The position numbers and the translations under genes are program-made. Shown in pieces: positions 13,201 through 26,095 of a stretch of DNA of 64,000 bases (its first letter is position 1; the number at the start of each line of letters is the position of its first letter). The notes under the pieces were generated by a model, which saw only the letters and a list, made by a program, of their open reading frames with translations, was not told the DNA's origin and did no database searches. This DNA is from Thamnaconus septentrionalis. Its lineage: Eukaryota > Chordata > Actinopteri > Tetraodontiformes > Monacanthidae. Location: positions 10,170,405 to 10,234,404 of the forward strand of contig CM020512.1 in the NCBI GenBank assembly GCA_009823395.1, given 5' to 3'.

Positions 13201-14386
13201 ATTTACTGTCGGGGAAGGAGACGGCGGAGGGAGATTCGGCCGAGTGTTGGGCCAGTGTGATTTCTGTGGGTGATTCCAGGTCGCGGTGAAGTTTTGTTTC
13301 TGGAAAGAGACGACAGAGCAGACGGAGACGAACCTCAAACTCTAACATTTCCTGCACTGTCCTTTGACAGAGCTTCAAGTTTAAGCCCAGAACTTATTAT
13401 TTATTCAGAAAAAATTTTCACCAGATCTCAAGGAAGCAGCACATTTATAGAATTAAGAATTGACCGTCGGGCCTTTCACGTGTTTATGAGGAGATAAAGA
13501 CAAGGCAGTCTCAGAGGGTGGAGCCAGCCTTTGGACAGGGGTTGGTGTCTGTGCCCTTTCTGACATCACCAGGGGTGGGTTTTTAGTTTTTGTTCACAAA
13601 TCCCCCGAATCCAAGTGGATGAACTTCTCTGAGTACTAGGAGACGGTTTGTTGTTGCTCAAGAGCATTTTGAATTTGAACTATTACCCCTTTAAATGAAC
13701 ACTGACATGTCCAAACCTTCACAGGAAGTTCAAAGATACCTTTGATGATGATAAAAAACAAAATCAATCCAAAAGGACACGCCCCCCCCCTCCAGTGGAA
13801 CGCCGTCCTCCGGCTGAGCGAAAGGTCGCGCGGTTAATGTAAGGCGTCGGTTTAAAGCCACCCGGGGACCAGTAGCGAGCGGCATTAACCGCAGCTGCTC
13901 ATTTATTCATAGAGAAGACATGAATGAATCATGAATCCTTAAAATACGCTCCGGCGGAATGATTTCCTCCGCCGGCCAACGGGGCTCGTCTCTCTTTCTC
14001 TCTCCACCTCCCCGGCCTCTCGCTCTCTTCAGCAGGATCTCAGGTCCTCAGGGGGAGCTGAGATGTGTTGAGTCACGAGATGCAGCGATACACACGTCTG
14101 GAAGTTGTTAGTGGAAACACGTGGCGGAAGATATCTTGACTCCCTAGACCAGTGATGGAGACGTACGACATTCTAGATGACTGTACGAGGATAATTAGAC
14201 GTTTTTTAATCTGTCACTCTTCACTCTTACCACATTCTTCTTCTGGAGTTTTCATGAAGACCTTTTTTTTTTTATAAGAATATTGCCTCAGAAGATGTAC
14301 GGACACCCTTGTCAATGTCTGTTACTGCCATCTAATCTGCTGTTATTTCAATGTTGGACACTCCCCATGTCTCACATCTGTAAACA
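10240..14386. other. Gene-free DNA
   Basis: A24 tract near 10371-10394. A possible second fragment of the GATCCGATA-type hAT family lies at 11057-11110. A conserved-looking block at 11640-11735 contains catctggaattaatgaaggc. GC-rich unremarkable DNA at 12.6-13.3 kb. No gene recognised. Confidence 0.4.
12086..12123. repeat. 19-bp perfect tandem duplication
   Basis: TGTACAAGATCATAGATTG occurs twice head to tail (12086-12104, 12105-12123), and a diverged third copy (cggatcatagatgg) follows at about 12131-12144. Confidence 0.85.
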
Positions 14387-14725
14387 TACAGTAGTGGAAA
14401 AAAATGTTTTCGGATACCCTTAAAATTTTTACTCAGTCACATTAAACATTTGCCATTGAATATTCTTTGTTTTCCAAAAGGTTTGGCTGCATCAGACGAA
14501 CACAAACCACTGGAAATTATTTTGTTGTTTAGCGTTAAAGTGAGAAATTCATTTATAAATTCTTGTAGTTCTTGTGGTTCTTGTGCTCTGGATGTGTCGC
14601 AACAAGAGACAAGGTCGTCATCTTGCTGAAGCATCCAATTCTGAGCGGCATGTGAGTGAATGTTGGTTAATTGGTGTTTATTACAGTGGTGGAAAAAAAG
14701 TTTTCACCGCTGTAGTAAACACCAA
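14387..14725. mobile_element. Mariner/Tc1-like MITE remnant with two terminal-type repeats
   Basis: Two copies of a TACAGTRGTGGAAAAAAA motif, characteristic of Tc1/mariner-like termini in fish, occur in direct orientation at 14387-14411 and 14682-14705. The second is embedded in a long hairpin (14671-14725). The region between is AT-rich with no transposase ORF. The direct rather than inverted arrangement implies rearrangement or two insertions. Confidence 0.5.
14671..14725. repeat. 55-bp hairpin (25-bp stem, 5-nt loop)
   Basis: Arm 1 (14671-14689) and arm 2 (14707-14725) pair over 19 bp with only two G.U wobbles. Inner bases 14690-14695 pair with 14701-14706, one more wobble, leaving a loop of about 5 nt. 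It lies at the mariner-like terminus. Confidence 0.8.
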
Positions 14726-16180
14726 CAAACTGCACCTCTCTGCGTCGATGGTGTTCAGTCATTTTGCCCAAGAAACTACAGCAGCCTGCTGAAGCAACCG
14801 ACTATCAGGGAAAAACGGCTGTGATGATGGTGACGGTGATGAAGACGATGATGAAGACGCCTGCACAGCTGTTAATGTCATAATTGAGGCCCGCCGTGGC
14901 GGAGGTTCGGAGGGGGGGGGTGAAGAGTCGAGATTAAAAAAAAAGAGTGGGAGGGGTTTTAGAGGGGGAGAAAAAATAAAGGAAAGAATACACACAGTGC
15001 AAACAAGTCTGCGGCGTAATTCCCTGCATGTCCAATGTGGAATTGATTCGGAGCGCCGGGCCGTGACGGGCTGCTCACCCCGGGCTCAAGTCAAGCACGT
15101 CCCGCTTAAATTGCATAAGAGGCTGAGCCGCCTTTCAGCCAAATTAAGCCCCTCAGTCTGTCGGCCGCCGGCTGCTGACTGCCTCAATCCTCCTCCGCCG
15201 CCTCCTTCCCGCTTCCTCGCCGCTTCCTTAATACTGCCCCCCACTCTCTTTCCCTCCCGCCATCCCTCTACTTCCTCGTACAGTTGCGCGCCCACACAGC
15301 TGAGCCGGGCTGAGCCGCGCGGCCCAGTCTGCCGGCCGTGATAGTAACGGCTTTAATAAAAACACTGTTTGGGGGATGAGAATTGAATTTCATACTTGGA
15401 CGCCCCGACGCTACATGTGTTTCTTTTTAATAAAGAAGGGAGAGGCGGCGGCGGCGGCGCCCAGAGCCAGATAGGAGCGGGCTTTTTCTTTTCCTCCTTT
15501 TTTTTTTTTTTTTTTTGGTTTCCGACTTCCTTCCCTTCCCTTCTTCGCGTTCCGTTCGTGCTTCCGTGAGCTCAGCTGTGCGCTCGCCGGAGGAGGAAAA
15601 TCAGGCCGGCCAATCACCTTTTTCCGAGATAAGATGCCCCCTCCCCTCAATTCCCCCCGCTGCTCATCCACCCTAAAAAGTGACTGTCACATTCATTTCC
15701 TCCCCTTGCTGCGGGATCTCGGGGATCAGACACGCTCCCGCCTTTCGAATCATCGTCTTCCGATCCACCGTCGATGGCGACCGGACCTGCTCCCACTCGC
15801 CGGCAGCGGGAAGCCGGGAGCTTCTGGTTTGATCCCAAATAGATTGACTGGGTTGCGAATCCTCCCCCGCAGATTTGATTCGACCGGAGTAGGAGGTCGG
15901 GATAAAACTGGACCTTGGTTGGTTTGAGTCCAGAGTTAACCCAACAAAACAAAGTTTTAATCCAAACATTGCAAGTTTTTGTCCCCTTAAACCAATTTAG
16001 TTAAATTGTACTTCAGTAAGAAAGCGCTGTTAGGTTAAGATGTCACATGATCAAAGTTTTGATTTGAAACCTGCAGGAAAAAGGTTATTGTTTAGTTTGT
16101 GGGAAAAGAAAGCACAGCACCTAAATTACCTGATGCACCAGACTCATAAAAGTTCCTCTTGAAATTTGTCACCTGTTGTA

Positions 16181-16251
16181 TCTTAGCCTAGCTCTTAGCT
16201 CTTGGCCCTTAGCTTTTAGCCCTTAGCTCTTAGCCCTTCACTCTTAGCCGC
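16181..16251. repeat. Degenerate CTTAGC-type minisatellite
   Basis: About seven imperfect copies of a cttagctcttagccctt-like motif lie head to tail. Confidence 0.6.
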
Positions 16252-18188
16252 AGTGTGGTCAGTGACTGACTGTTTTATCGGATGTGAGAATTCCGTCAGT
16301 GAAACTTTTCCTCCTTTCCTGTCCCAACAGCTCCTCTCTTCTCCATCCTCCCACTGACATCGCTGTGATCTCTGGCAGAACGGGGAAACGTCGTGTCGCG
16401 TCTGTCGTGCTCGCATCAAGTGCTGCCGCCGCCACTGTCGCCTCTTTTAATAACCACCTCCTAACTGCTGCTGCTGCTCCGCCTCCGCTGATAAATTTGC
16501 CCGGACGGGAGTTTTTGTCTGCTGACAGATAAGTCGCCTCGGCGGAGAGTCACAGTCGCAAGAAAAAAAAAAAAAAGCGGGGGGGGGGGGGTGAGACGCT
16601 TGTTCCAATAAACGGGGGAACAAAAAACTTTATTTGTCTTGCTGTCATTTCCTTCTTCCGAGATCTTGCGGAAAAATCAATTTCCCAGCCGTGCCTGGCG
16701 GGATCGTAGAGCGTCGGGAACGCTCGCCGCTCGCTGCTGCCACGGCAGCGGCAGGAAAAGCTGAGCGCAGCAGGCCGGGAGCTCGCACCTGAGCGCCGTG
16801 GCCGCGCCAGAGTATTGACTTTTAATTTTTTTTTTTGTCAGCTGACTGGTTTGAACAAAGGACTGGTTGGGAGAAAAAAAAATCAGTTTGAGAAATTTCT
16901 GCCCTCTTAAAGAGCCGGAGCGTCGGCTGATCTCTGCTCTGAACACAGTATTGATCTCATCTCCCCCACCAACGACCCACCGGCATTTTTTTTTTTTTCT
17001 TTTATCACATCTGACCTGGGATCAGCGCACTGCCGCGCTGACACTCTGCAGAAGACAGAACGTCCAATAAAAAGCCCTTGGTTATGGTTCTCCAGAACAG
17101 ATATCGGCAGGAGCGTCGCTCAACTTCTGCCGGAGGAAACATCATCTCGGCTGCATAATCAGTCTCAGTGCTGCCACATGGTGGCAGATGACCTTTTTAT
17201 GACCAGCAGCGCAACCAGCAGTGGATGTTTAAGCAATAGTTTAACATTTTAACATTGATGATTTCTTTTTGTTGCTATCCCAGAAGACCCACAACCTGAT
17301 TTATGTTACCAAAAAACCAATCGGGGTGACACATCAGCACTGTGTCACCCCGGGCCGGTTAGCTTAGTTTTGGTTAACGTACATTAGCTATTTACTTTTT
17401 TCTTTTTTTCACAACTCCAAAAAAAGAAAAAATCCCCCCAAAAACGTCTTCTTGGTTGTGAGGTATCAGCCGGGACTGTCACACTGCGGTGAGGTTGTGT
17501 CTTGTCTTGTGTCGTCACGTCTAGCTCCCTGCCACAGCCAAAGAAAACTCACAGTAAGCCGGTTCATCCTCGAAGACGAGTGATTTTTTGTTCTTGGTAA
17601 TTGTTTGTTCTTAGTCAAAGTGTAGTTAATTGTTTCTGAGATTCTGTTATTTAGCCCCTCTTAGAGAGTGATTTTTTGTTTCTGCTTTATTAGCCCTTTT
17701 GCATTCCTCCCAGTGAGCGCTTTCTGTTTTGATCTGTTTTAGTCTAGGTTTATTCTTTAGTTATATGTTGCTTGCCCCGTTTTCCTCCTTTCGAGTGATT
17801 TTTAGTTTATCCCTTGTTTTTCCCCATCCTCTGTCCTCTATCAACCTCGAGCAACTTCTATCTTGCCCATTTTCATAGATTAGGGACTCTAGGAGTTTCT
17901 CAGCCTGGTTATTTTGATCACTTGGTCTAGAGGTGTATCGCGTGTTGGGTACAATAAAAATCTTTGCCTCTCTCTACCCTCTGCGTCTGAGTCCTGCCTT
18001 GAGTCCCAGCCTGACAGGGACGTCGTCTGATCGGACTGAAGCCGACGCCCATTTAGTGTTTTCCTCGTTCTCTTCTTACTGCTTCCTGCTGCTGCTGAAA
18101 TAAATTTCCCATAAGTCGCCCTGTAATTGTGCAGGTGTGGCAAAAGTCGACTCGTCTGCAGAATGAGGAGGAATGTAGGAGAGAATCG

Positions 18189-18190
<2 letters not shown>

Positions 18191-18240
<50 letters not shown>
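18191..18240. repeat. (GT)25 microsatellite
   Basis: A perfect 50-bp GT dinucleotide run. Confidence 0.95.
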
Positions 18241-18243
<3 letters not shown>

Positions 18244-19881
18244 GTAGCAGGAGGCAGCTAGAAGTCCTGGATTGCAGGTTATCATGGGAACATGCAGCCC
18301 TTAATAGAAAATGGCTGCGTCGTCTCCCATCTCATTTTGAAATGTAGCGCAGACGACAGTTTTTTAAAGATGCATGTAGGAGGGAAGTGGGTGTGTGTGT
18401 GTGTGGAGGTGGGAGACCTCGCAGACACACACACGTACACACACTGGGGCGAAGAAACAGTCAGCGCTGACCAAGCTATCATGGGAAAGATGAATAAATG
18501 GATGAATGGATGGGGTTTGAATTGGTGGAAAGAACAAACAAACCGGTTGAGGAAGAAAGAAAAGGCCAGAAACCAAACGTGAGCGTCTTTAAAGCTCCAG
18601 TGTTGTTGCCATGATCAGATATTTATCCTGGACTACAGTGGAGCAGACTTACGTTAAATCTAAAACTCCGAAAAAATAATAAAGAAAATTAGCTCTCTGT
18701 TTACTGGCACCAAATTATCTTATTATCTTGCGTATAGCAAGCAAGAAGTAAAGGCTGGACTTTTTCTCATTTTAGCTAAAGTGCAAACTGGGGACCTTTT
18801 ACATCAAATGAGCAAACAGGAAACCGCTGGCGATGTGCTGAAGTGTTAGCATCAGGTTGTGACAGACAGACTGGCCAATCGCGACACGGCCACATCTTGA
18901 GGCGAGGCCCTGCTGACTGTTATTAATTGAAATGTGATTGGAGGATAGGAGGGTTGATGGGAGGAGGGAGGGAGGGAGGTTAGGAGGAGAATCACATCTA
19001 ATCCACATCAGAGCAAATTAATAACTCTCTCCTCTCGTCCTCCCTCTCCTCTCCACTCCTCTCATCAGCGGCGATGGCGACCAGGAATTAGAAAAAAGGG
19101 GTGAGAAATAATTGAATAGGGCCGTTTCTGAAAGGGGCGCTGGAGGCCAGCTGGCAAATTGGGAGAGGGGATTAATTTGCGCGACAATTCAGGGGGAGGT
19201 GGCGGCGCCCCCCGGAGGAGTTCTCGTCTCTTTTTCTCTCTAAATACCCGAGAGATTTTTTTTTTCTCCCGCAGACGTCCAAATCTCAGGACGGATGACA
19301 GAGAGCAGAAAAGTTTCCAGGTTCACCAACTTTCCGGCCTCGTCACGGCTAAAGTTAAGGGCTGTCGGCTCTGGAGCTCGTTTACGTCGTCCCACAATCA
19401 GTTTCTTTGATCTTAGCCTCCCAAACCACACGTTATATAGATTTACCCGCTCTTTTTGAGAAACTACAAAGAATAACTACTCAATTTGTTGTCCTTCAAT
19501 TAGCTGTATCATTTGTTGAGTTCAGCGTCTCTGCAACATTGTTTCCACCTGTCGGGTTGCACATTTTATGTTGATATTGGCTGGATCCACACCTCCATCC
19601 CCTTCTTCTCCTGAAGTCTTCTTTTTTAGGTCAAGCTAGTCTGTCAAGACAGTAGATAAAAAAGCAAAAAAACAAACAAACTCAAAACCTTTATTGATGG
19701 ACCTGGAAAAAGACTTCAGATGTTAAACGTTGTCTTGTCATGGGACTTACAGGTGACGTGGAGAAGCTAGCCGCGTCCCAGGCGCCAGGAAACGTTCCAG
19801 TGATCCGTCTTCACTTGACCCGACTTCAACGTCCTCGGTCGTCCAAGGTGCCTCCTGCAACGGCACTTGAGTCAACCCAGT

Positions 19882-20346
19882 TAGAGTTAAGTGTGTAATA
19901 TTTTGAGATTTTGAGAAGAAACAGTGACATCAAGTGGTTACATTTCGATTGCAGCACTCAACCTCTCAGCCTTCTTCTTCTCCTGAGCTTGCCAGTGAAC
20001 TACATTGGCCTGTGAACGTGTGAATGTTATCCACTTTCTTCTTTGTTGGTTTATGTGAGGACAAGAGCGTTGTGCCTAAATACAAAATGCTGTCGGGCAG
20101 CTGGATTGTCCACATCGGCTTCCTTAGAAATATGGTGCAAGATGGCAGCTAGCTGGGAGCAAGTCCCTTGCTATATTTATATTATTCTTATATATAAGTA
20201 AGGACTGTTCTATGGGTACGAAAACCAAATTACTTTTATTGTACTGCAAGTATACACTTTTATTAAGGTAGTTCTGGGCAGTATATTAAGCTTTTACCAA
20301 TATAAAAATCGTAAATCAGGCCAAATATTACACACTGGACCTTTAA
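19882..20346. mobile_element. Teleost MITE-like interspersed repeat
   Basis: The right end ATTACACACTGGACCTTTAA (20327-20346) and the left AAGTGTGTAATATTTTGAG (from 19889) form degenerate inverted termini. Internal landmarks, gacatcaagtggttac, cttagaaatatggtgcaaga and tggcagctagc, match a very common percomorph repeat known to me by its GTCCAGTGTGTA terminus. The copy is diverged and carries no ORF. Confidence 0.65.
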
Positions 20347-20812
20347 GTGCCGTCTTTGGATTGTTTGGACCTTGAGATCGTTGTTAGATCGTTTAGATTT
20401 CGAAAGAGAGAGTTTTTAAAGTGCACAGTGGAAGAATTCTGAATTTTTCGTCGAGTCAGGAAATGAGAAAACTGGAAAAAACATGTAGACGTTGCAAGAC
20501 CGGCACAAACGGACATGCCTTCTTTTCTAGCGTTACAAACATTGTAACGCAAACGTTACAATTAAACAACTGTGTTTTCTGTTCTTTTTTTACTCACGAC
20601 TCCTGTCCAGTCTGTCCTCGCCAAAACTCGTTTGGAGTTTTTATCAGCTGCGGGACTCGACAACTTGACAAGGACGAGCGCGTTGTGTGGCGAGCGACCT
20701 CGCCGTAAGTGTTGGAGTTTAAACGCCTCGTCCTCTTCCTCTTAGAAACCAATCTCTTTGTCGCTGTTCGCCCTGACATCGCCCGTCATGTCAAGAACGC
20801 TCATCTTATTCC

Positions 20813-20848
<36 letters not shown>

Positions 20849-21700
20849 CGTGCAGCCCTGCAGGGCCTGTGTATGCCGCCTCAGTCGGAGCGGCTCCCGT
20901 CGCACGAGGACGACGAGCGAAGAATGCATAGCAGTGCGTAGCAAATGAGGAGCGGAGGTAAAGCGAGCGAGCTTTGAAAGAGAAGTTTGCACCAACAGAG
21001 AAAAAGCCGCGCAGGAAGGACGGAAGGTCTCGGCTCCATCGGTTCAACCTTGGCCCTTTATGTAAAAAGAAAGGAAAAAAAAACTTCATCTCCGAGGCCT
21101 TGTCTTCTGAATGGGCGCAGTTTGAAAAAGCCATGTGTGAATAAGGACTAGAAAAAAAAAAATCCTCCATGGTTGTAACTCAGTGGATGAACCTGCAGAG
21201 AAACTCTGAAAAGTTTCTCTCTGACACTCCGGGCAGAAGTGAACTCGTCAGGGTTGCAGAAGAGATACTTGACAGAACTTACAAGGACGACACGTCGCTG
21301 GCCGGTGGTTCTTACAGGGATGCACGGTGAAAGAAAACAAGCCTCCGCGCTCACCTCACACCTACGGATGATTCAGCGTCGTCGCTCAAACGGATGTTCT
21401 CGTTTTTGTCCTGCAGGAGGAGCCGGAGAACCTGGAGGGAACGGGGGAGAACACGCAAAACCTCGCACAGATATCCCAGATATCGGATCCCCTTCCCCGG
21501 CTTTTCCCCGTTGTCGTGCAATCGCTCAACTCAGCAGATAGGGGGCAGCATTCGGAGGTATGTTCTGTGTTGGTCTGGCTAAAGTTTTGTCACAAGGTAA
21601 ATATTATCAGTGTTGCTATCGTTATCAAGACTATCAACGATACCAACAGTATTTCAATACTTATTTTGATCCTGATAGCTAAAATTTCTGATAGCTGGAA

Positions 21701-21721
21701 ATCGTGAATTTAATTCACGAT
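21701..21721. repeat. 21-bp palindrome
   Basis: ATCGTGAATT, a single T, AATTCACGAT, perfect over 10-bp arms. It lies in an AT-rich segment (21595-21780) that may be an unrecognised repeat. Confidence 0.8.
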
Positions 21722-22457
21722 ATCCAGGCGCATCATGACGCCCCACTCCAGAAACATCACACTGGCCCTTTTAAATCTCTTTCCTCTGTTCCGTGTCGGC
21801 AGGCTTCCTCCTCCGCCATCCCTCCACACACCCTCAGCCTCCTCCTTCACCTCCTCTCTGGTATTTTCCTCCCCCCCGCCAGCGATGCCAGCATCCCTCC
21901 CCCATCTCTACCTCCCTGCCCTCCCCCCTCCGCTGTCACTCTTCCTCCCCTCTATCTCTCGCCGCTCGTTTACGCCTCCTCTGCGAGCGCTATTACAGCA
22001 TCGCTTTGCATTTAGATAACCGTCAGCCGCCTCAACACCTCCAATTGGTCCGGAGCAGAAAGGAGAAGGGGGGCTGGGGAGGGGGTGGGGGTGTAGGGCG
22101 AAGAGGGGAGCAGATAAGTGTTATTGAGGCTCAAGTCGAATCCTTCGCTGACAAATAATTGCACATGTTGGAGGCTCTGTGGTTGTGGACAGAAATTTTT
22201 TTTTTTTTTGCAGGATATGCCAGCCAGCATTTATTTTTCCTTCTGGAATAATTCCAATCCTCGGTTCCAAACTGAAACCAAAATAAGTTGTGTTGGAATG
22301 TAATGACTTGTTGGAGCGGAGGAGATGACAATGGGCCGTAATGGCACTTAAAAAAAGGAATAAAAAAAAAATGGAACCAAAGATTCAACTTTGAGCACTG
22401 ACGAGTGTTTTTAATGGTTGAAGATGTACGAATAAATACCTTCTGGATGAAGGTCCT

Positions 22458-22486
22458 GCTGAACTACCATCATCTGGTAGTTCAGC
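22458..22486. repeat. Perfect 12-bp hairpin with 5-nt loop
   Basis: GCTGAACTACCA, loop TCATC, TGGTAGTTCAGC. The stem is perfect, with little pairing beyond it, so it is short for a miRNA precursor. Confidence 0.85.
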
Positions 22487-23265
22487 GGTGATCTTTGTTT
22501 TTAATTGTTTCCTTGCCAGCAGAATCTCAGCACCTGTTGATTTTCTTTATCTCTACTTGTTGAGGGATTTACACTGCTGATATTTTACTGTGTTGTTTCT
22601 CTTTGATGTTCGTTGTCCTGGTCTATGAACTTCAAAAGCTCCTCATGTCTCACTGGTCATTCCAGTCACTCCTGGACAAATGCATTTTCTTTTATATCGT
22701 ATAAAAGAAATTACCTTTGACATCCATATTAGCAGGGAAAAAAAACAGACTCACTGATTGTTACTCTGAGTGACTCAGACTCATTTTTCCCTGAACAAAA
22801 TGAAACGTCAGCATCCATCCAGGCTGTGATGTGAAAACCTGTCGGTGGCTCATTAAGGTAAAAAAAACCTTCTTTTTACCGCCTGCGATGAGGATCGGGA
22901 GACTTCAGATGCCGTCAGTCACTTAATCACAACCTTGGAAAAAAAAGAAATCTAAATGATTTTCTCCCCCTGCTTGATTGCTCCTTATTGACCACTGTGT
23001 TAAAACAAACAAGTTGTCGAGATTGAAACGTCATTTTTGGAGGTTTTAATTTCCTGCCGGTGATCAACAGCTTTTCACATGGGGGCTGAATTTGACGTTT
23101 TGCCGATTTTAACGATTGAGCAACGTGGGCGGAGCCGTCTGCACTCCAACTCTGTCCCTTTTGTGGTCTCTGTAACAAAACGAAAGTGTCCCGTCCTCCA
23201 GCTGTGATGATTCAGACCTCTGCTCTCAGTTGCAGAAGCTCTGTTAACTTCCGCATTAGCGAGAT

Positions 23266-23277
23266 GCCCCCTGGTGT
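23266..23277 (-). promoter_or_regulatory. CTCF-like core motif
   Basis: On the - strand ACACCAGGGGGC matches the CTCF core with one mismatch. It is opposite in orientation to the sites at 31456, 42322 and 51216. Confidence 0.3.
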
Positions 23278-23351
23278 TCATCAATGGGCCGTCAGTGATT
23301 ACAGGCATCCGGGAGAGACAAAAGGAGGGGAGTTTGTCTGTGTGGCTGTGG

Positions 23352-23388
<37 letters not shown>

Positions 23389-24197
23389 ACTGTGCACTGC
23401 ATGCAGACGTCATTTGTGCAGCGTCTAGAGTTGATTTGATTTCGTGGCCTGAATTCCTGCACATCCATGTTGAACATCCGTGATGCTGCCATTTGTAACG
23501 TCTCCCTCAAGGAGAAAGGGGCGGAGCCACAAACTTTTCAGCCCACCGTCATTACAGGCACAGGGACAGGAGCTGGTGAAGCCTCACCAGACACTTCTAC
23601 CCTCCCCAGCTGGCAGTGATTGAACTCTGATTGGCCTAATGTGGCCCAATAGAAAAATGTTGTGCTAGTGGCTCTCGTATGAACTGAACCTCACGGACAT
23701 GTGTGACAAATGTGCTTGTGGAGTGTTGGGTTGTCAACCGTCATCATTTCTATTGACGCGAGCTAGTGATAAGACACAAGTAGGCCGAGCGGGTTATGGT
23801 CCAAAAACAGAGTGCTGAAATGTTGGACATCCGCAGCATAACGAGAATTAGAGTAATTGGGTGAAGAAAAAAGTGCTCCGTCACTTGCGGCTCCCTCCTC
23901 CAACCCTGACGTCCCTGGAACCTTTTTTTTCAAGTCCGGAAGAAAGAGGAGTTTAACCACAGACAGACCTCTGCTGCCGCTGTCGCAGCGGGCGGTCTGA
24001 TCTAACGTTTGCGACAACGACAAAACCAAACAAAAGCTGCCAATTAATGAGAACATCCGGTGAAATAAACAGTAACAAATAACAACAACAACTACAAAAA
24101 GACGTTTTGTTTTTCAAAATGTCTCGGCTCAGCAAATTCTGAAGGCACTGAGACAACAAGGCTCCGCCTCCGATACGGTGTGTGGCCCTGTGTGACT

Positions 24198-24240
<43 letters not shown>

Positions 24241-26004
24241 TCTCTGTGTGCGTGTGTGTGTGTTTCGCTAGCGTGCAGCCAAGTGTGGCGAGGATGAGAA
24301 CGCGTTTGATCAGCTGTACGATCTCTCTCTCTCTCCCTCTCTCTCCATATCCGGGTCGTCCTGAATCTCGCCCACCACTCTTCCCACTGAGCCTTGATCG
24401 CCCAGCGTCCATTTCATCCCACTTACGTCGACTGATGCCAGATCATAATTAAAATCTCTGCAGAGAAAGGCCTGAAAAAGAAGCTAATTAGCCATTTAAA
24501 AAAAAGAAAAGAAAAGAAACCTCTGTGTGTGTTTTCCACCACATGTGAAAAAAAAAAGCTATTAAAATGCTCTTAAAAATCAAGTTTGCCGACAGCGAAG
24601 CTGGATCGTCGCATAGCGTTCTCGCACATTTTTTTGAAAATTTTGTTTTGGTTGCCGGGAAAATCTGGATCAGGAGCCAAAGCAGATCTCTGCTGAGTCG
24701 GATGGCGTTGCAGCCACAAAGAGGAAGGTACTGTAGATAATTACCGGACGGTGCAAACTCCTGATTGGCTGAAAAGCCTTCCGACGGTCCTGCTCACAGG
24801 ATGCATGCGATTCTTTTCAACCGCTCCCTGATGTTTAGTCACAGCAGCCGCTTACAGGGAAAATATGTGACGGCATAACAAAAATTTTAATTACTGATTA
24901 AAATGATCAAATAATCAATTAATTGGCACGTGTGATCCAATCAGTGTGAACCTGCAGTCAGTCGCCCGCAGAGGAGGCTTTGATTCGTCAAAATCCTGAT
25001 TTTAATTTTTTGTTTTGTTTTCCGTTTTGCAAATACATAATCAAACGCAGGAGGTGTGAAACCGTCTGCGTCCAATTAACCGTCTGGAAAACTGAACACC
25101 GTTTCTCTGTAGTATCCAGAGATCTTCGGCCCAGATGTGGGTGACTCAGATCGGACCCAGACCCCGCCAGACCCCCCCGGTGGCCAAACGTGAAGAAATT
25201 CTCCCTGGTTAGCAACATGGCAACATTTCATAAAGGCTCAGCGAGGTCAGCGAGGAGAACCGGGAGTTAAATGACTCAAATGGAAGATCAGTGACACAGC
25301 AGGGGGATCGAGCACATGTTTGGTTTATGTTTTTGCGACACTTTAGTAGTTGAATCAAAAGAACCTGCTGCTGCTCAGCGGGAGGTTTGTATATTTTTTC
25401 ATCCCTCCTGCAGTGATTTATTTTTTCATCTTTTGCCACACTTCTCCTCCAGTTCTGACAGCTTCAAACCAAAGAGTGACGCCGGTTCACTCCACCGCTC
25501 TTCCCAGCGAGCGGCTGCAGTGATCGCTGGCGGAGATTCTGCGCAGCCGTCAAAAGAAATGGTGAGAGTGAAACCATGTGACCGAAACTCTTAAATTCCT
25601 TCCCTAAATTTGGAGCAGTGTTCCCTTTTTGATTCACTGGGGGCGGAACGATGCGATGACTGGAGACGATTGGAACGGCTCGGCGTGATTTATAGATGTC
25701 GGGTCGGTGATGAGGGAACAGGAAGGCGCAGTGGGAGGCCAACAGCCCCAAATTAGGCTTCAAACACATCACCATCACCACCACCACCACCACCACCACC
25801 ACCAGCACCCTTCAAATGTCAGCCGGTGTCATGGAGTGATTGGTGTCCCCGTGTAGCACCTCAGCGAGGTTGCTGTGCAACTTGCAGCATGAAAACATCA
25901 GGCTGCAGAGACTCATCCGTTCATCTTATGTCATTTTCAATGTTTATTTATTTATTTTTCTACTTTGGAAGACTTGAGTACAAAGGAAGTGTTGAATCAC
26001 TGAA

Positions 26005-26095
26005 GTGACGAGAGAGCCGACTCTCCTCGGGGCGAGCCGAGCCAAATGATCCGGCTCACTGAAAAGGAACCGCAATTCCCATCTCAGAAGAGCAA
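26005..26095 (-). mobile_element. Probable teleost DNA-transposon end fragment
   Basis: The reverse complement reads agatgggaattgcggttcc, then TTTTCAGTGAGCCGGATC and ATTTGGCTCGGCTCGCC. This resembles a GAGCCGG-rich terminus repeated widely in teleost genomes. It is short and lacks a visible partner end. Confidence 0.35.

Larger units (their letters stand above)
14730..19881. other. Gene-free DNA with candidate conserved non-coding elements
   Basis: Segments 15000-15160 (several AATT cores, gcttaaattgcataagaggc) and 18900-19200 (ttattaattgaaatgtgatt, ataattgaatagggcc, gattaatttgcgcgacaatt) have the unique, homeodomain-motif-rich composition of developmental enhancers. The remainder is simple-sequence or unremarkable. 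No coding signal. Confidence 0.35.

Noticed and set aside
17171..17186. CTCF-like tgccacatggtggca
   Set aside because: Two mismatches at core positions; more simply a short palindrome.
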